A stretch of 61,003 bases of DNA from Ramlibacter sp. WS9 (GTDB lineage Bacteria; Pseudomonadota; Gammaproteobacteria; Burkholderiales; Burkholderiaceae_C). The DNA lies in contig NZ_RKMB01000032.1 of the NCBI RefSeq assembly GCF_003797765.1, positions 1 to 61,003 of the forward strand. Direction: 5' to 3'. Numbering within the stretch: the stretch's first letter is position 1; each line of letters starts with the position of its first letter. This document shows, in pieces, positions 29,049 to 38,441 of this stretch. The translations under genes and the position numbers were made by a program. The notes below the pieces were generated by a model that was not told the DNA's origin, did not search any database, and saw only the letters and a list, made by a program, of their open reading frames with translations.

Positions 29049-30122
29049 CTACTTCGCCGGTAAGCGCGCGTCGAGGATCAACCGGACCAGCTCGCCGAAC
29101 TGCCGTGCATTGACCTGGTTGCCGCGGATGTCGGTGTTGACGCGGTGCACGATCACCACGTCGTAGGCCGGGATCACCAGCACATAGTGGCCACCGGCGC
29201 CTTGCGCGGAGTAGCTGCCTTCGGGCAGTGCAACGCCGGGCAAATGGCGGCCGCGAACGGCCGTCCACCACATGTAGCCATAGCCGCCCGCAAAGCCGGC
29301 TTCCGAAAACGGCTTGACGCTTTCGCGCACCCATGCCGCCGGCACCAGTTGCTTGCCGCCCCAATCGCCTTCGCGCAGGTACAGCAACCCGAAGCGTGCA
29401 AGGTCGCGCGCCGTCATGCGGAAGGGATACGCCGGATGCACCGAGTCCCGGCCCTTGAAGTACTCGCCGTCCTGAGGGCGGAAGTCCTGCATCTGCAGCG
29501 GCCCGGCCAATCGCGTCCGGAAGGCTTCGAAGATGCCGATTGCAGCCTGCTTCTCGTAGATCGTGCCGAGCGCGTTGAAATCCCAGTTGTTGTAGTACCA
29601 GAAGGTGCCGGGTGCGTGGCTGCCGCGCGCGGGCCGCATCGCCGCCATGCCCGCGGTTTCGTAGAGTGCCGGGTGATACACGCCGGAGCGGGCCTTGAGC
29701 AGGTCGTGCACGGTCGCCTGCTTCTCGACTTCCGTGAGCGACGGTTCGTTGTCGTCGATGCCCAGGTCTACCAGCGTGACTTCGAGCTTCATCTTGCCTT
29801 CGTCCACCGCCATGCCGATCAGCGCGGTGAGAATGCTCTTGCGCATGGAGTGGATATTGAACCGCTCGGACACGCGGCCCCATTCGTCCACCACCTGCCC
29901 ACCCGCGACCAGCACAACCGCCGCGGTGTCGAGCCGCTGCGAGTATTCGCGCGCCGCGCGCAGCTTGTCGCTGGACCAGCCCGCCACCTCCGGCGAGGCG
30001 GCACGCGCCCATTCCGCACCCGGTACCGGCCCTGCGGCTGCGCAAGCGACCGACAGCACCAGAGTGATAGCCGCCAGCAGTATCCGGCACGGACGAATCC
30101 CGCAAAGTTCACGTCGCCGCAT
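29049..30122 (-). CDS. Exported serine hydrolase, beta-lactamase (class C) family
   Basis: A 357-residue protein with an N-terminal hydrophobic export signal (AAITLVLSVACAAA, about residues 17-30). The Ser-x-x-Lys motif is SMRK (Ser92-Lys95), a Tyr-Asn motif lies in YYNNWDFNALG, and the C-terminal GAGGHYVLVIP supplies the third conserved element. Members include esterases, DD-peptidases and amidases, and true beta-lactamase activity is not implied. It has a good Shine-Dalgarno (AAAGGAAG) and begins 15 bp after the M50-like gene, so the two form an operon. It converges on codA with a 15-bp gap. Confidence 0.88.
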   Translation of the reverse strand: MRRRELCGIRPCRILLAAITLVLSVACAAAGPVPGAEWARAASPEVAGWSSDKLRAAREYSQRLDTAAVVLVAGGQVVDEWGRVSERFNIHSMRKSILTALIGMAVDEGKMKLEVTLVDLGIDDNEPSLTEVEKQATVHDLLKARSGVYHPALYETAGMAAMRPARGSHAPGTFWYYNNWDFNALGTIYEKQAAIGIFEAFRTRLAGPLQMQDFRPQDGEYFKGRDSVHPAYPFRMTARDLARFGLLYLREGDWGGKQLVPAAWVRESVKPFSEAGFAGGYGYMWWTAVRGRHLPGVALPEGSYSAQGAGGHYVLVIPAYDVVIVHRVNTDIRGNQVNARQFGELVRLILDARLPAK

Positions 30123-30137
30123 GGTCTTCCTTTCGAA

Positions 30138-32894
30138 TCAGGTCCTGGCGCAGGCACCCATGGCCCGGGCCGCCTGAAGCCTCGCATGCTGCTGCCCGGA
30201 CTTCCAGCTGGGCAACCCCTCAGGTGATTCGCACAGACGCGTCTGCGCATTCAGGCCCTGGCGGTTCTTGACGCCCTGCGCGATGCCGGCCCGTGCCTGC
30301 GTCTTCATCGATTCGTCCCCGACCGCCTGGCCCACGATGAAACGGTCAACCTCGTGCGTCAGCGCCGGGAAACCGGCTTGCGGCATGCTCTTCCTGCTGT
30401 CCTCGTATCGCTGCCAGCTCTCCCTGATCGCCGCGGCGTTGGCCGACTGCAGCTGAGCCCACAGGTGTGCCTCGCGCACCTGGCGGTGAGGGTGCTCCCA
30501 GCTGGCCGTGATCTTCGCCGGCACACCCGCCGCCGCCGCGTCCATGAGGGCGCCCGCTTCCTGCGCCCGTCCGCGGACGTTCAGCAGCCACGCCAGATCG
30601 ACCTGCGCGTGCGTGCGTTGCAGCCGCGATGCCAGGGCCTGGACCGATCGATCCGCCGGTAGCGGCATGGCCATGGTGTCGACATTGCGCCTGAGCAGGG
30701 CTTCGGCCTCGCCCGCGCCGCCTTGCGCTTCCAGCATCAGCGCGAGCGAGCGCCGCGCGTCGGCGAGCTCCTGAGGGTTCGCAGGCACTGCCGCTTCGCG
30801 ATGGCCCACGGCCTCGCGCATCAGCGCAATTCGTTCCGGCTTGGGGCTGCCCCAGGCCATTTGTTCCTTCGCATCCGCGAGCAGCAACAAGCTCGGCTTG
30901 TCTTGCCGGCCGTCGAGTTCGGTGGCGACCTGCGCCAGCCATTGCCGCTGCAAAGCCTCGTTCTTGTGGCCGCGCACCATGGCCATGAGCGTGCCGGCGC
31001 GCTCATAGTCCCCCGCCGGCCGCTTCTGGGCGACGTCCCACGCGGCCTTGAGAAATCCCTTGGCTCTTTCCTCTTCGTCCTGGCCCACCGCGAAATTCGC
31101 GGCGCCCAGCAACACGGCCAGGCGCTGCGGCTCCGGCAGCGATTGAACCTGCGCCGCTTCGGCATACCAGTCCCTCGGCGGGGCCGCAACGGGTGCTGGC
31201 TCGGGGTCGACGTCATCACGCACCCTGCTGAAATCCGACACGACCGCGCCGCCAATGGCCGCGAACTGCGGCACCGCGACCAGCGCCGCGACAGGAGGAA
31301 CCAGCAGGCAGGCCAGATAGATGGTGATGCCACCGGCTGCTTCCAGGACGCCGGCACGGCGGCCCTGCAGCTCGGGCAAGAGCGCTGTCGCCGCGGCAGC
31401 GCGCGTCACGAAGGGCCAGCCGGCAAATTTCGGATGCTGCAGCGCGCTGAACACACGCTCGATGGCGCCGCGCTCGTCCAGCACTTCCGCGCCGCGGCGA
31501 TCGATCGCGCGGTCGACCCGCATCACCCGCCAATGGTGCGGCAGGCCCAGCGCCAGGAAGACCGCGATCACCAGGATCACCCGGTCGCCGCCCCACAGCC
31601 CATACGCGACGAACGCGGCCAGCCCGAGCACGACGAAAAGGAAGCGCGCCACCGGCAAACGCGAGAAGAGAAACGTCTCCACGACGCGGCCGCCGTCCAA
31701 TGGTGTGATCGGCAGCAGGTTGAGGTAATTGATGACGAGACAGGCAATCAGGAACTCCTGGAACCACGGAGGCGGCACGAACGTGCCGGTGGCCTGCCCA
31801 ATGAGACCCGCCACCGCCAGGGCAATGCCTGGCATCGGGCCCGCGAGATAGACGAACAGCTTTTCCCAAGGGCTGGCCGAGGCTTTCTCGCCCACCGCGG
31901 CCCCACCCAGCCCGGGCACGAAGAACACCGAGAGGTTGCGGTAGCCGGAGAGCTTCATGGCGAGGAAGTGCCCCGCCTCGTGCAGGCCGATCACCGCGAG
32001 CAGGATCGGCAAAAAACTCCAGCTGATCCACAAACTGCCTACGCCCAGGAACAGCAGGGCCGTCACGACAAGAACCTTGAATTTCTTCGGGCCGGACCAT
32101 GGGCTCGCGCGCTGCACCGCGAGCTGCTGCTGGAAGGCTTCGATGTCGGCCTCGACGCCGGGCGGCGGCGCCTGCTTTGCGGAACGCGATCGCACCTTGG
32201 CTGCCTTGCGCTGGCCCAGGTACAGCCGCCATGCGAACGGCAAGGCCACTCGCCAAGGCATGCGCCAGTGGTCCCCATCGCGCACCAGCAAGCCCTTCTT
32301 CTCGCAGTGGGACATCAGCAGGTCGGTCCCCAGTGCGCTCGCGCGGAAGAACTCCACGCCGTCCTGCACGATGGGATGCTTGGCCGACTTCAAGCGGTCG
32401 CAATGGTGCGTCCACGCGGTTTCAAGATCAGGCAAGTACTCGTCGTGCAGCGTCCAGCCCGGCGGCGGGCTGACCAGCGTGTGCCGGTAGCAGTTCATCG
32501 TGGCGATGGTCTTGCCGTTCGCAAGCAGCGTTGCCCATATCAGCGTGCAGGGCTGGGATTGCTCGGGCGTGAGGGACGGCGAAGCCATCGCGTGGGTACG
32601 GCCGTCCGCGCTCTGGTACACGTCGGTGAACAGGAGCGAGTCGTCCTCTGTGGTGACGCTGCGCTGGCAGGACGTGGTGTACCGGTACTGGAAGCCCAGC
32701 CCTTCGAGAAACGGCCGCGCCTTGTCCAGCGTGGCCCGTATCGGCGCGGGGGCGCTCTCGCGGGCCGCCATGGCGAGCGAAGTACGCCGCAGTCGCAGCC
32801 GCGTGAGGCGGCTGGCCGTCATCACCAGCATCAACACCATGACGGCCGGCAGGCCGATCACGACGGCCAGCAGCACATGCTCCATCCATTCCAT
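30138..32894 (-). CDS. M50-like site-2 metalloprotease with long flanking domains
   Basis: A 918-residue membrane protein. After an N-terminal transmembrane segment and a soluble domain of about 200 residues, a multi-helix core carries HEAGH (His305, Glu306, His309) and a PLDGG motif (Asp400) in the NPxDG position of M50 intramembrane proteases. A second hydrophobic segment (about 515-545) and a C-terminal helical, TPR-like region of about 350 residues follow. M50 proteases cut membrane proteins such as anti-sigma factors, and here the target is unknown. GGAGGGG precedes the ATG. It is co-oriented with the serine hydrolase gene downstream and divergent from the MATE gene. Confidence 0.82.
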   Translation of the reverse strand: MEWMEHVLLAVVIGLPAVMVLMLVMTASRLTRLRLRRTSLAMAARESAPAPIRATLDKARPFLEGLGFQYRYTTSCQRSVTTEDDSLLFTDVYQSADGRTHAMASPSLTPEQSQPCTLIWATLLANGKTIATMNCYRHTLVSPPPGWTLHDEYLPDLETAWTHHCDRLKSAKHPIVQDGVEFFRASALGTDLLMSHCEKKGLLVRDGDHWRMPWRVALPFAWRLYLGQRKAAKVRSRSAKQAPPPGVEADIEAFQQQLAVQRASPWSGPKKFKVLVVTALLFLGVGSLWISWSFLPILLAVIGLHEAGHFLAMKLSGYRNLSVFFVPGLGGAAVGEKASASPWEKLFVYLAGPMPGIALAVAGLIGQATGTFVPPPWFQEFLIACLVINYLNLLPITPLDGGRVVETFLFSRLPVARFLFVVLGLAAFVAYGLWGGDRVILVIAVFLALGLPHHWRVMRVDRAIDRRGAEVLDERGAIERVFSALQHPKFAGWPFVTRAAAATALLPELQGRRAGVLEAAGGITIYLACLLVPPVAALVAVPQFAAIGGAVVSDFSRVRDDVDPEPAPVAAPPRDWYAEAAQVQSLPEPQRLAVLLGAANFAVGQDEEERAKGFLKAAWDVAQKRPAGDYERAGTLMAMVRGHKNEALQRQWLAQVATELDGRQDKPSLLLLADAKEQMAWGSPKPERIALMREAVGHREAAVPANPQELADARRSLALMLEAQGGAGEAEALLRRNVDTMAMPLPADRSVQALASRLQRTHAQVDLAWLLNVRGRAQEAGALMDAAAAGVPAKITASWEHPHRQVREAHLWAQLQSANAAAIRESWQRYEDSRKSMPQAGFPALTHEVDRFIVGQAVGDESMKTQARAGIAQGVKNRQGLNAQTRLCESPEGLPSWKSGQQHARLQAARAMGACART

Positions 32895-32996
32895 CTCGCC
32901 CCTCCATCCGTCTAATCTCAGTTGTGAAGCGATGTTACTAAACCTACTGCAGAATGGCCGCGTGACCGTCCGTCAAACCTCCATTTCGACTCGCAC

Positions 32997-34376
32997 GTGA
33001 CGGCCTCCTCCGCCAACCGGGAACAGCGCATGCTGCACGGCCCCGTGCTGCCCGTGTTGGCGGCCCTGGCGCTGCCCAATATCCTGGCCATGGTGGCGGT
33101 GGCCGCGACCAGCATCGCCGAGACCACGTATGTGGGCTTGCTGGGCCGCGACGCGCTCGCCGGCATGGCGCTGATCTTCCCGCTGGTGATGCTGATGCAG
33201 ACGTTTTCCGCGGGCGCGATGGGCGGCGGCGTGTCGTCCGCCATCAGCCGCGCGCTGGGCGCCGGCGACGAGGAAGGTGCGCAGTCGCTGGCGCGGCATG
33301 CGGTGGTGATCGCGCTGGTCGCGGGCGCCCTCTTCACGTTCCTGTTCCTCGTCGGCGGCGACGCGTTGTACCGATTGCTGGGCGCGCGCGGCGCGGTACT
33401 GGACGAGGCGCATCGCTACGCCACGGTGGCGTTTTCCGGCGTGCTGTTGGTGTGGCTGGCCAACACGATGATCTCGGTGATCCGTGGCACCGGCAACATG
33501 CACGTGCCTTCCACCAGCATTCTTGCGGTCGCGGTTTTGCAGATCGTGCTGGGCGCGCTTCTGGGCCTGGGCTTCGGGCCGATCCCTCGCTGGGGCATGG
33601 CCGGCGTCGCGTGGGGCCAGGTGCTGGCCTATGGCGCCGGCTGCGTCTGGCTGGCGTTCTACATGTGCGGGCCGAACAGCCGCATTCGCTTGGGGCCCGA
33701 TGGCTGGCAGCTCTCCCGAGAGCGCTTCTGGCAGATCCTGCGTGTGGGCCTGCTGGCCTGCCTTTCGCCGCTACAGACCGTGCTCACGGTGCTGGTGATG
33801 ACTGGGTTGGTCGCGCGGTTGGGCGTGGATGCGCTGGCTGGTTACGGCATCGGCGCGCGGCTGGAGTTTCTGGCGATCCCCATCGCCTTCGGCGTCGGCG
33901 TGGCCACGCTGCCGATGGTCGGCATGGCTATCGGCCGCGGCGATGTGCTTCGGGCGCGCCGCGTCGCATGGGTCGGCGGCGCGTTGTCCGCCGGCATCGT
34001 CGGCGTGATGGGTCTGATGGTCGCCCTGTGGCCGCAGGTGTGGTCACGCCTGTTCACCGACAAACCGGAGGTGCTGCATTACTGCGCGCAGTACCTGCAC
34101 TACGCCGGGCCGGCCTACGCGTTGTTCGGCTTAGGCCTCACGCTGTACTTCGCCTCGCAGGGCGCGGGCAAGGTGCTGGGCCCGGTGCTCGCCGGCACAC
34201 TGCGGCTGGCCGTGATCTGCGTAGGCGGCTGGCTGCTGACGGCGACGCAGGCGCCGGACTGGTCGTACTTCGCGCTCGTTGGGGTAGCGATGGCAGCTTA
34301 CGGCGTGGCGACCGCGGGGGCGGTTTGGGGGACGCGCTGGGGCGAGTCGCGTCCGGTTGCTGCTGCGGCTCGCTGA
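32997..34376 (+). CDS. MATE-family multidrug/Na+ exporter
   Basis: A 459-residue inner-membrane protein with twelve predicted hydrophobic segments in two halves and MATE features such as LALPNILAMVAVAATSIAET near the N-terminus and GVGVATLPMVGMAIGRGD in the second half. It would exchange cations for drugs or metabolites. The first start is GTG 32997 without a clear ribosome site. ATG 33030, with GGGAAC upstream, is a reasonable alternative and would still leave the full membrane core. It is divergent from the M50-like gene across about 100 bp and convergent with the nucleotidyltransferase gene. Confidence 0.9.
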   Translation: MTASSANREQRMLHGPVLPVLAALALPNILAMVAVAATSIAETTYVGLLGRDALAGMALIFPLVMLMQTFSAGAMGGGVSSAISRALGAGDEEGAQSLARHAVVIALVAGALFTFLFLVGGDALYRLLGARGAVLDEAHRYATVAFSGVLLVWLANTMISVIRGTGNMHVPSTSILAVAVLQIVLGALLGLGFGPIPRWGMAGVAWGQVLAYGAGCVWLAFYMCGPNSRIRLGPDGWQLSRERFWQILRVGLLACLSPLQTVLTVLVMTGLVARLGVDALAGYGIGARLEFLAIPIAFGVGVATLPMVGMAIGRGDVLRARRVAWVGGALSAGIVGVMGLMVALWPQVWSRLFTDKPEVLHYCAQYLHYAGPAYALFGLGLTLYFASQGAGKVLGPVLAGTLRLAVICVGGWLLTATQAPDWSYFALVGVAMAAYGVATAGAVWGTRWGESRPVAAAAR

Positions 34377-34404
34377 CTTGCGCCAGCCAATCCTCTTACG
34401 CGGG

Positions 34405-35376
34405 TTAATCAGCCTGCGCGAGCTGAGGCAGGAATTCCTCGACCAGGGCCTGCGTCATGTCCGCCTGGGCAACGTCTTTCGCCTTCTTGCGCGGATCACG
34501 CGCCGGCTCTTTCGCCAGCTGGCGCTTGATGCGCGCAAAGTGCAATGGATGGACGGTGCGCATGCGGGCCATGCCGCCGTTGATGCCCACCACGACCTGG
34601 TCGAAACGCGGCACCGACAGCAGCTTCTGCCCCATTGAAGCGCGCACCGGCCAGAGGTCGCCCTCCTCCTCCGTCAGTTGGACAGGATGCTCGGACGTGT
34701 CTTCCGGGTCCGGCGGAAATCGGCGGATCAGGTCGATCTCATAGCCCGATGCATTGCGCGCCGTGTGGTTGTCCAGTTCGTCGCGCTCGAAAGTCTTGTC
34801 GACCTTTTTCAGGATGCCCATGAACGACATCTGCCGGTCCTTCATGACTTCCATGAATTCCGCCCGGTTGGCGGTGTCGAACAGCAAGTCGGCGTCCTGC
34901 GTCGCCATGACGTCGTTGGGAAAGCGCACGCCCGCCGCGGTCTCGTAGGCAAACAAGGCGTGCGTTCCCACCACCAGAAAATGCTGCGATACGCCGTAGC
35001 GCATCATCGCGTTCAGCACGTCGATGAGGATGTCCGGCGTGCGGCCCACGCGAAGCGCCTTGTTCATCCGCCGGCATTCATCGGCCTTGGCGCGCAGTGA
35101 CTTGACGCGTGCTTCGACCTCTTCCTTTCTCTTGGTGAACCGCTCGTACTTCAGTTCGTTTTCGGGCGACGCGGGGCCGAGCGAGCGCTGCCGCGAGTGG
35201 GGCGAGAGCGCGATGAGGTAGCGCCCGCCGTCCTGGTCGCGCCAGAACATGGAGCCGCGATGGCGAATGGCCTCCGTCTCGGCCTGCTCCAGGTTGGCAA
35301 AGAGCATTTCCGCGTCGATGAGCTGCCGCTTCTGCGGCTCGGTCAACTCATGGAAATAGATGTCCGGATTCTTCAA
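34405..35376 (-). CDS. GSU2403-type nucleotidyltransferase-fold protein
   Basis: A 323-residue protein with a basic helical N-terminal half (possible coiled coil, about 75-105) and a nucleotidyltransferase signature: VVGTHALFAYE at 135-145, then the acidic pair DAD (161-163) and a third acidic residue in GYEIDLI. It resembles the GSU2403 family, whose function is not established; the fold is shared with antitoxin-like MNT and toxin-like AbiEii enzymes. The longest start is TTG (35376-35374), which lies inside an inverted-repeat array, and a shorter start is possible. It stands alone, convergent with the MATE gene, with an unusually AT-rich upstream region. Confidence 0.72.
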   Translation of the reverse strand: MKNPDIYFHELTEPQKRQLIDAEMLFANLEQAETEAIRHRGSMFWRDQDGGRYLIALSPHSRQRSLGPASPENELKYERFTKRKEEVEARVKSLRAKADECRRMNKALRVGRTPDILIDVLNAMMRYGVSQHFLVVGTHALFAYETAAGVRFPNDVMATQDADLLFDTANRAEFMEVMKDRQMSFMGILKKVDKTFERDELDNHTARNASGYEIDLIRRFPPDPEDTSEHPVQLTEEEGDLWPVRASMGQKLLSVPRFDQVVVGINGGMARMRTVHPLHFARIKRQLAKEPARDPRKKAKDVAQADMTQALVEEFLPQLAQAD

Positions 35377-35459
35377 GGTAAATTCTCGATTTATCCAATT
35401 TACCTTGAAAGAACATTTTCTTCAAGGTAAAAGTCCAATCAAGCATTTTTGCCTTGAAG
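35372..35459. promoter_or_regulatory. Array of two inverted repeats (four TTCAAGG half-sites), probable operator
   Basis: TTCAAGGTAAATT (35372-35384) faces AATTTACCTTGAA (35397-35409), a perfect 13-nt inverted repeat. A second, imperfect pair is CTTCAAGGTAAAAG (35420-35433) facing TTTTTGCCTTGAAG (35446-35459). The block is far more AT-rich than its surroundings. It covers the possible TTG start of the nucleotidyltransferase gene and lies just upstream of the promoter of the lactonase-like gene, so a dimeric repressor bound here could control both. No adjacent regulator gene is seen. Confidence 0.7.
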
Positions 35460-35473
35460 GCACCAACCAAGCG

Positions 35474-35501
35474 TTGACAACCCCCGACGCGTCCCTACAA
35501 T
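35474..35501 (+). promoter_or_regulatory. Sigma-70-type promoter of the lactonase-like gene
   Basis: A perfect -35 box TTGACA (35474-35479) and a -10 box TACAAT (35496-35501) are separated by 16 bp. Transcription would start near 35508, some 37 bp before the ATG at 35545, which has GAGGA just upstream. This is the clearest vegetative promoter in the window. Confidence 0.75.
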
Positions 35502-35544
35502 CCGCCACTTTGTATGACAACTTTACAAATAATGAGGACTCTCA

Positions 35545-36633
35545 ATGACAACTTCCTTTTCCCGCTGGGCCCTTTCCGCCGTGTTGGGTAGTACGCTCAT
35601 GGCGATGCAAGGTTGCGCCACCCGTCCCGCCGTCGCGTATGTCTCCAACGCCGACAGCAAAGACATCAGCGTGCTGGCCCTGGACAGGGACAAGGGCACG
35701 GTCAAAGCCATCCAGACGGTCGAAACAGGCGGCATGGTCATGCCGCTGGCGCTCAGCCCGGACAAGCGCATGCTCTATGCGGCATTGCGCTCCGAGCCTT
35801 TCAGCGTTGCCAGCTTCTCGATCGACTCGAGCACCGGCAGCCTGAAGCGCGTGGGCACGGCCCCGTTGCCCGACAGCATGGCGAACATCATGACGGACCG
35901 CACCGGCCGCTGGCTGTTCGCCGCGTCCTACGGCGGCAACAAGATCAGCGTCAGCCCGATCGGCGCCGACGGCGTCGCGGGCGCTGCCGTGTCCGTGCTC
36001 CCCACGGGCAAGAACGCGCACGCGGCCATCATCGACGCCGCCAACAAGAATCTGTTCGTCACCAACCTGGGCAGCGACCAGGTGCTGCAATACAGCTTCG
36101 ACGCCGCCAGCGGCAAGCTCACGCCCAACACCCCGCCCGCATTGGCCACCCGGCCGGGCGCCGGGCCGCGGCACCTGGTGCTGCACCCGAACGGGCGCCA
36201 TGGTTACCTGCTGCACGAGCTGGACGCCACCGTGGATCTCGTCTCTTACGACCCGCAACGCGGAACCCTGAGCGTGCTGAAGACGTGGCCGACGCTGCCG
36301 GCGGGCTTCACGGGCAAGCCCTGGGCCGCCGACCTTCATCTAACGCCCGACGGCCGCTACCTCTACACCAGCGAGCGCAATTCGCACACGCTCGCCATGT
36401 GGGCGGTGGACACGACGAGCGGTGAGCTGAAGCTGATTGGGCACCAGCCGACGGAGAAGCAGCCGCGCGGCTTCCAGATCGATCCTTCCGGGCAGTGGCT
36501 GCTGGCTGTGGGACAGACGTCGCACGCGATGACGGCGTACAAGATCGATCCGGCCACGGGCAAGCTCGCCGCGCAGGCCAGCCTGCCGCTGGGCAAGAAC
36601 CCGAACTGGGTCGAGATCATCGAGCTGCGGTAG
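35545..36633 (+). CDS. Lactonase-family (beta-propeller) lipoprotein
   Basis: A 362-residue protein of the 6-phosphogluconolactonase/YbhE-like seven-bladed propeller family, with repeated SPDKRMLYAAL-, HPNGRHGYLL- and TPDGRYLYTSER-type strands. The N-terminus is a lipoprotein signal with lipobox AMQGC (Cys24), so it is exported and lipid-anchored, unlike cytosolic YbhE. A true sugar-lactonase role is therefore doubtful, and the substrate is unknown. It has its own strong promoter. Confidence 0.87.
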   Translation: MTTSFSRWALSAVLGSTLMAMQGCATRPAVAYVSNADSKDISVLALDRDKGTVKAIQTVETGGMVMPLALSPDKRMLYAALRSEPFSVASFSIDSSTGSLKRVGTAPLPDSMANIMTDRTGRWLFAASYGGNKISVSPIGADGVAGAAVSVLPTGKNAHAAIIDAANKNLFVTNLGSDQVLQYSFDAASGKLTPNTPPALATRPGAGPRHLVLHPNGRHGYLLHELDATVDLVSYDPQRGTLSVLKTWPTLPAGFTGKPWAADLHLTPDGRYLYTSERNSHTLAMWAVDTTSGELKLIGHQPTEKQPRGFQIDPSGQWLLAVGQTSHAMTAYKIDPATGKLAAQASLPLGKNPNWVEIIELR

Positions 36634-36715
36634 CCGGCCGAGGCCTCCCCTGAATGGAGGATGACGAAACCGCTTCCAGCGCCCACAATGCGTTCGAACC
36701 GAGGGAGTCCAGACC

Positions 36716-37579
36716 ATGCCGCTGCCCGCCATCACGATCACGCCAGACCAATACAAAGGCGGCGGCGAAGTCCCCGCCTTCCCGATCAACCAGTTCGACA
36801 CGCGCTTGCTGGCCCAAGGCGATTCCTGGTTTTCCATCGGCGCGCTGCCGCCCTTTCTCACCACCAACCTGCTGTTCGGTCTGAAGCGGAACAAGTCCAC
36901 CTGCATCGTCAACTGCGCCGTGCCCGGCCAGGTGCTGCGGCACATGACGGACACCACCACCAACACCACCTTCCTGCAGATCCTCGGTGGCGTGCAGTCG
37001 ATGAAGTTCGACGGCATCCTGCTGTCCGGAGGGGGCAACGACATGATCGACGCGCTGCAGTCGACCGATGCAAACCCCGCCAGGCGATTGCTGCGCTTCC
37101 AGGCCGAGTGGGGCCCGCCGGGCTCCGGTGCGGCGCGCTACATCAGCGAGGCGGGATGGGCCGTGTTCGAATCGCACCTCGGCGACGTCTTCACGCGCTT
37201 CATCGCGGCGCGCGACGGCGGCGTCAACAAGGACGTGCCGGTGTTCTTCCACAGCTACGACTTCGCCACGGCACGCGATTCCGGTGCGGGGTTCGGCTTC
37301 GGCCCCTGGCTGTTCAAGGCATTCAACAGCTTCCAGGTGCCCATGGCCGACTGGGACGCCGTCTCCGCAGAGCTCTTCCAAAGACTGCGGGCATTGCTCG
37401 GCCAGATGCAGTCGAGCCAGCCCAATGCTCACATGGTGGACACCATGGGCACGCTGACCCGCGCGCTCAACAGCGACACCGGCGCCACCGCCGATTGGCA
37501 GAACGAAATTCACCCGACGAGATCAGGCTACAAGAAACTCTCGGCCAAGTGGGCACAGGCGCTAGACGCGGCTCTTTGA
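36716..37579 (+). CDS. SGNH/GDSL-type hydrolase
   Basis: A 287-residue protein with the four SGNH blocks: GDSW (nucleophile Ser, about residue 37), a Gly in block II, GGGND (block III, about 102-106) and DWQNEIHPT (block V, catalytic Asp and His, near residue 263). There is no signal peptide, so it is probably cytosolic. Members are esterases, lipases or acyl hydrolases, and the substrate cannot be told. It sits alone, 82 bp after the lactonase gene and 55 bp before the GST gene. Confidence 0.82.
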   Translation: MPLPAITITPDQYKGGGEVPAFPINQFDTRLLAQGDSWFSIGALPPFLTTNLLFGLKRNKSTCIVNCAVPGQVLRHMTDTTTNTTFLQILGGVQSMKFDGILLSGGGNDMIDALQSTDANPARRLLRFQAEWGPPGSGAARYISEAGWAVFESHLGDVFTRFIAARDGGVNKDVPVFFHSYDFATARDSGAGFGFGPWLFKAFNSFQVPMADWDAVSAELFQRLRALLGQMQSSQPNAHMVDTMGTLTRALNSDTGATADWQNEIHPTRSGYKKLSAKWAQALDAAL

Positions 37580-37634
37580 GCTTCGCGAAGTGTCCGGTGG
37601 GACACAATGAAGGACCGCAACCGCAGGCGCCCTC

Positions 37635-38441
37635 ATGCCCACACTCGTCGTCCACCAGATCCCCGTCTGCCCCTTCAGCCAGCGGCTGAAGATCCTGTTG
37701 GCCCTGAAGGGCATTCCCGACGCGGTCAGCCACCAGGTCGTCGACATCACCAGGCCCCGTGACGAGGAGCTGCTGCGCAAGACGCGCGGCACCACGGCGC
37801 TGCCTGTCATGGAACTGGCCGACGGGCGCATCCTGAAGGAAAGCATGGTGCTGCTGCAGTACCTGGAAGACATCTACCCCGAACGGCCCGTCGCGCAGCG
37901 CGAGCCGTACCGCCGCGCTATCGAGAACATGCTGTGCCGGATGGAGGGCGAGTTCACCGGCGCCGGCTACACGTTCGTCATGAACCAGGACTTGGCCAAG
38001 CGCGACACGCTGCGCGAGAACCTGCTGAAGATCTACGCGCGTATCGACGACTTTTTGCGGCAGCATTCAACCGGCGAAGGACCCTTCCTGTTCGAGGAAT
38101 TCGGATGGGCCGAAGCGGTGTTCACGCCGATGTTCATGCGCTTCTGGTTCCTCGAGTACTACGAAGACTTCCAGCTGCCTGAAGGTGACGAACGATACGC
38201 GCGTGTGCGTCAATGGGTGGCTGCCTGCAAGGCGCACCCCGCCGCGCAGCAGGTGAGCGAGGAAGAGATCGTGAAGCTGTACTACGACTACGCGAAAGGC
38301 GCGGGCAACGGCGCGTTGCTGCCGGGACGGAAAGTGTCGTCGTTCGTGTTCGAGCCGGACTGGAAAGGCAGACCCTGGCCGCCGAAGGACAAGTATCGCG
38401 TCAGCGCGAGCGACGCGGAACTGGGCTTGGGCATCTCGTGA
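37635..38441 (+). CDS. Glutathione S-transferase family protein (Cys-type)
   Basis: A 268-residue cytosolic protein. The N-terminal thioredoxin-like domain has CPFSQR (Cys at about residue 13), as in omega-class or glutaredoxin-like GSTs, and the conserved cis-Pro in TTALPVMEL, followed by KESMVLLQYLED. The C-terminal helical domain is longer than usual by about 40 residues. It overlaps the next gene by 4 bp (GTGA), which suggests joint function with the saccharopine-dehydrogenase-like enzyme. Confidence 0.88.
   Translation: MPTLVVHQIPVCPFSQRLKILLALKGIPDAVSHQVVDITRPRDEELLRKTRGTTALPVMELADGRILKESMVLLQYLEDIYPERPVAQREPYRRAIENMLCRMEGEFTGAGYTFVMNQDLAKRDTLRENLLKIYARIDDFLRQHSTGEGPFLFEEFGWAEAVFTPMFMRFWFLEYYEDFQLPEGDERYARVRQWVAACKAHPAAQQVSEEEIVKLYYDYAKGAGNGALLPGRKVSSFVFEPDWKGRPWPPKDKYRVSASDAELGLGIS

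Noticed and set aside
30723..32915. 730-residue plus-strand open frame
   Set aside because: Antisense to the M50-like protease gene, whose HEAGH and PLDGG motifs and Shine-Dalgarno support the minus strand.
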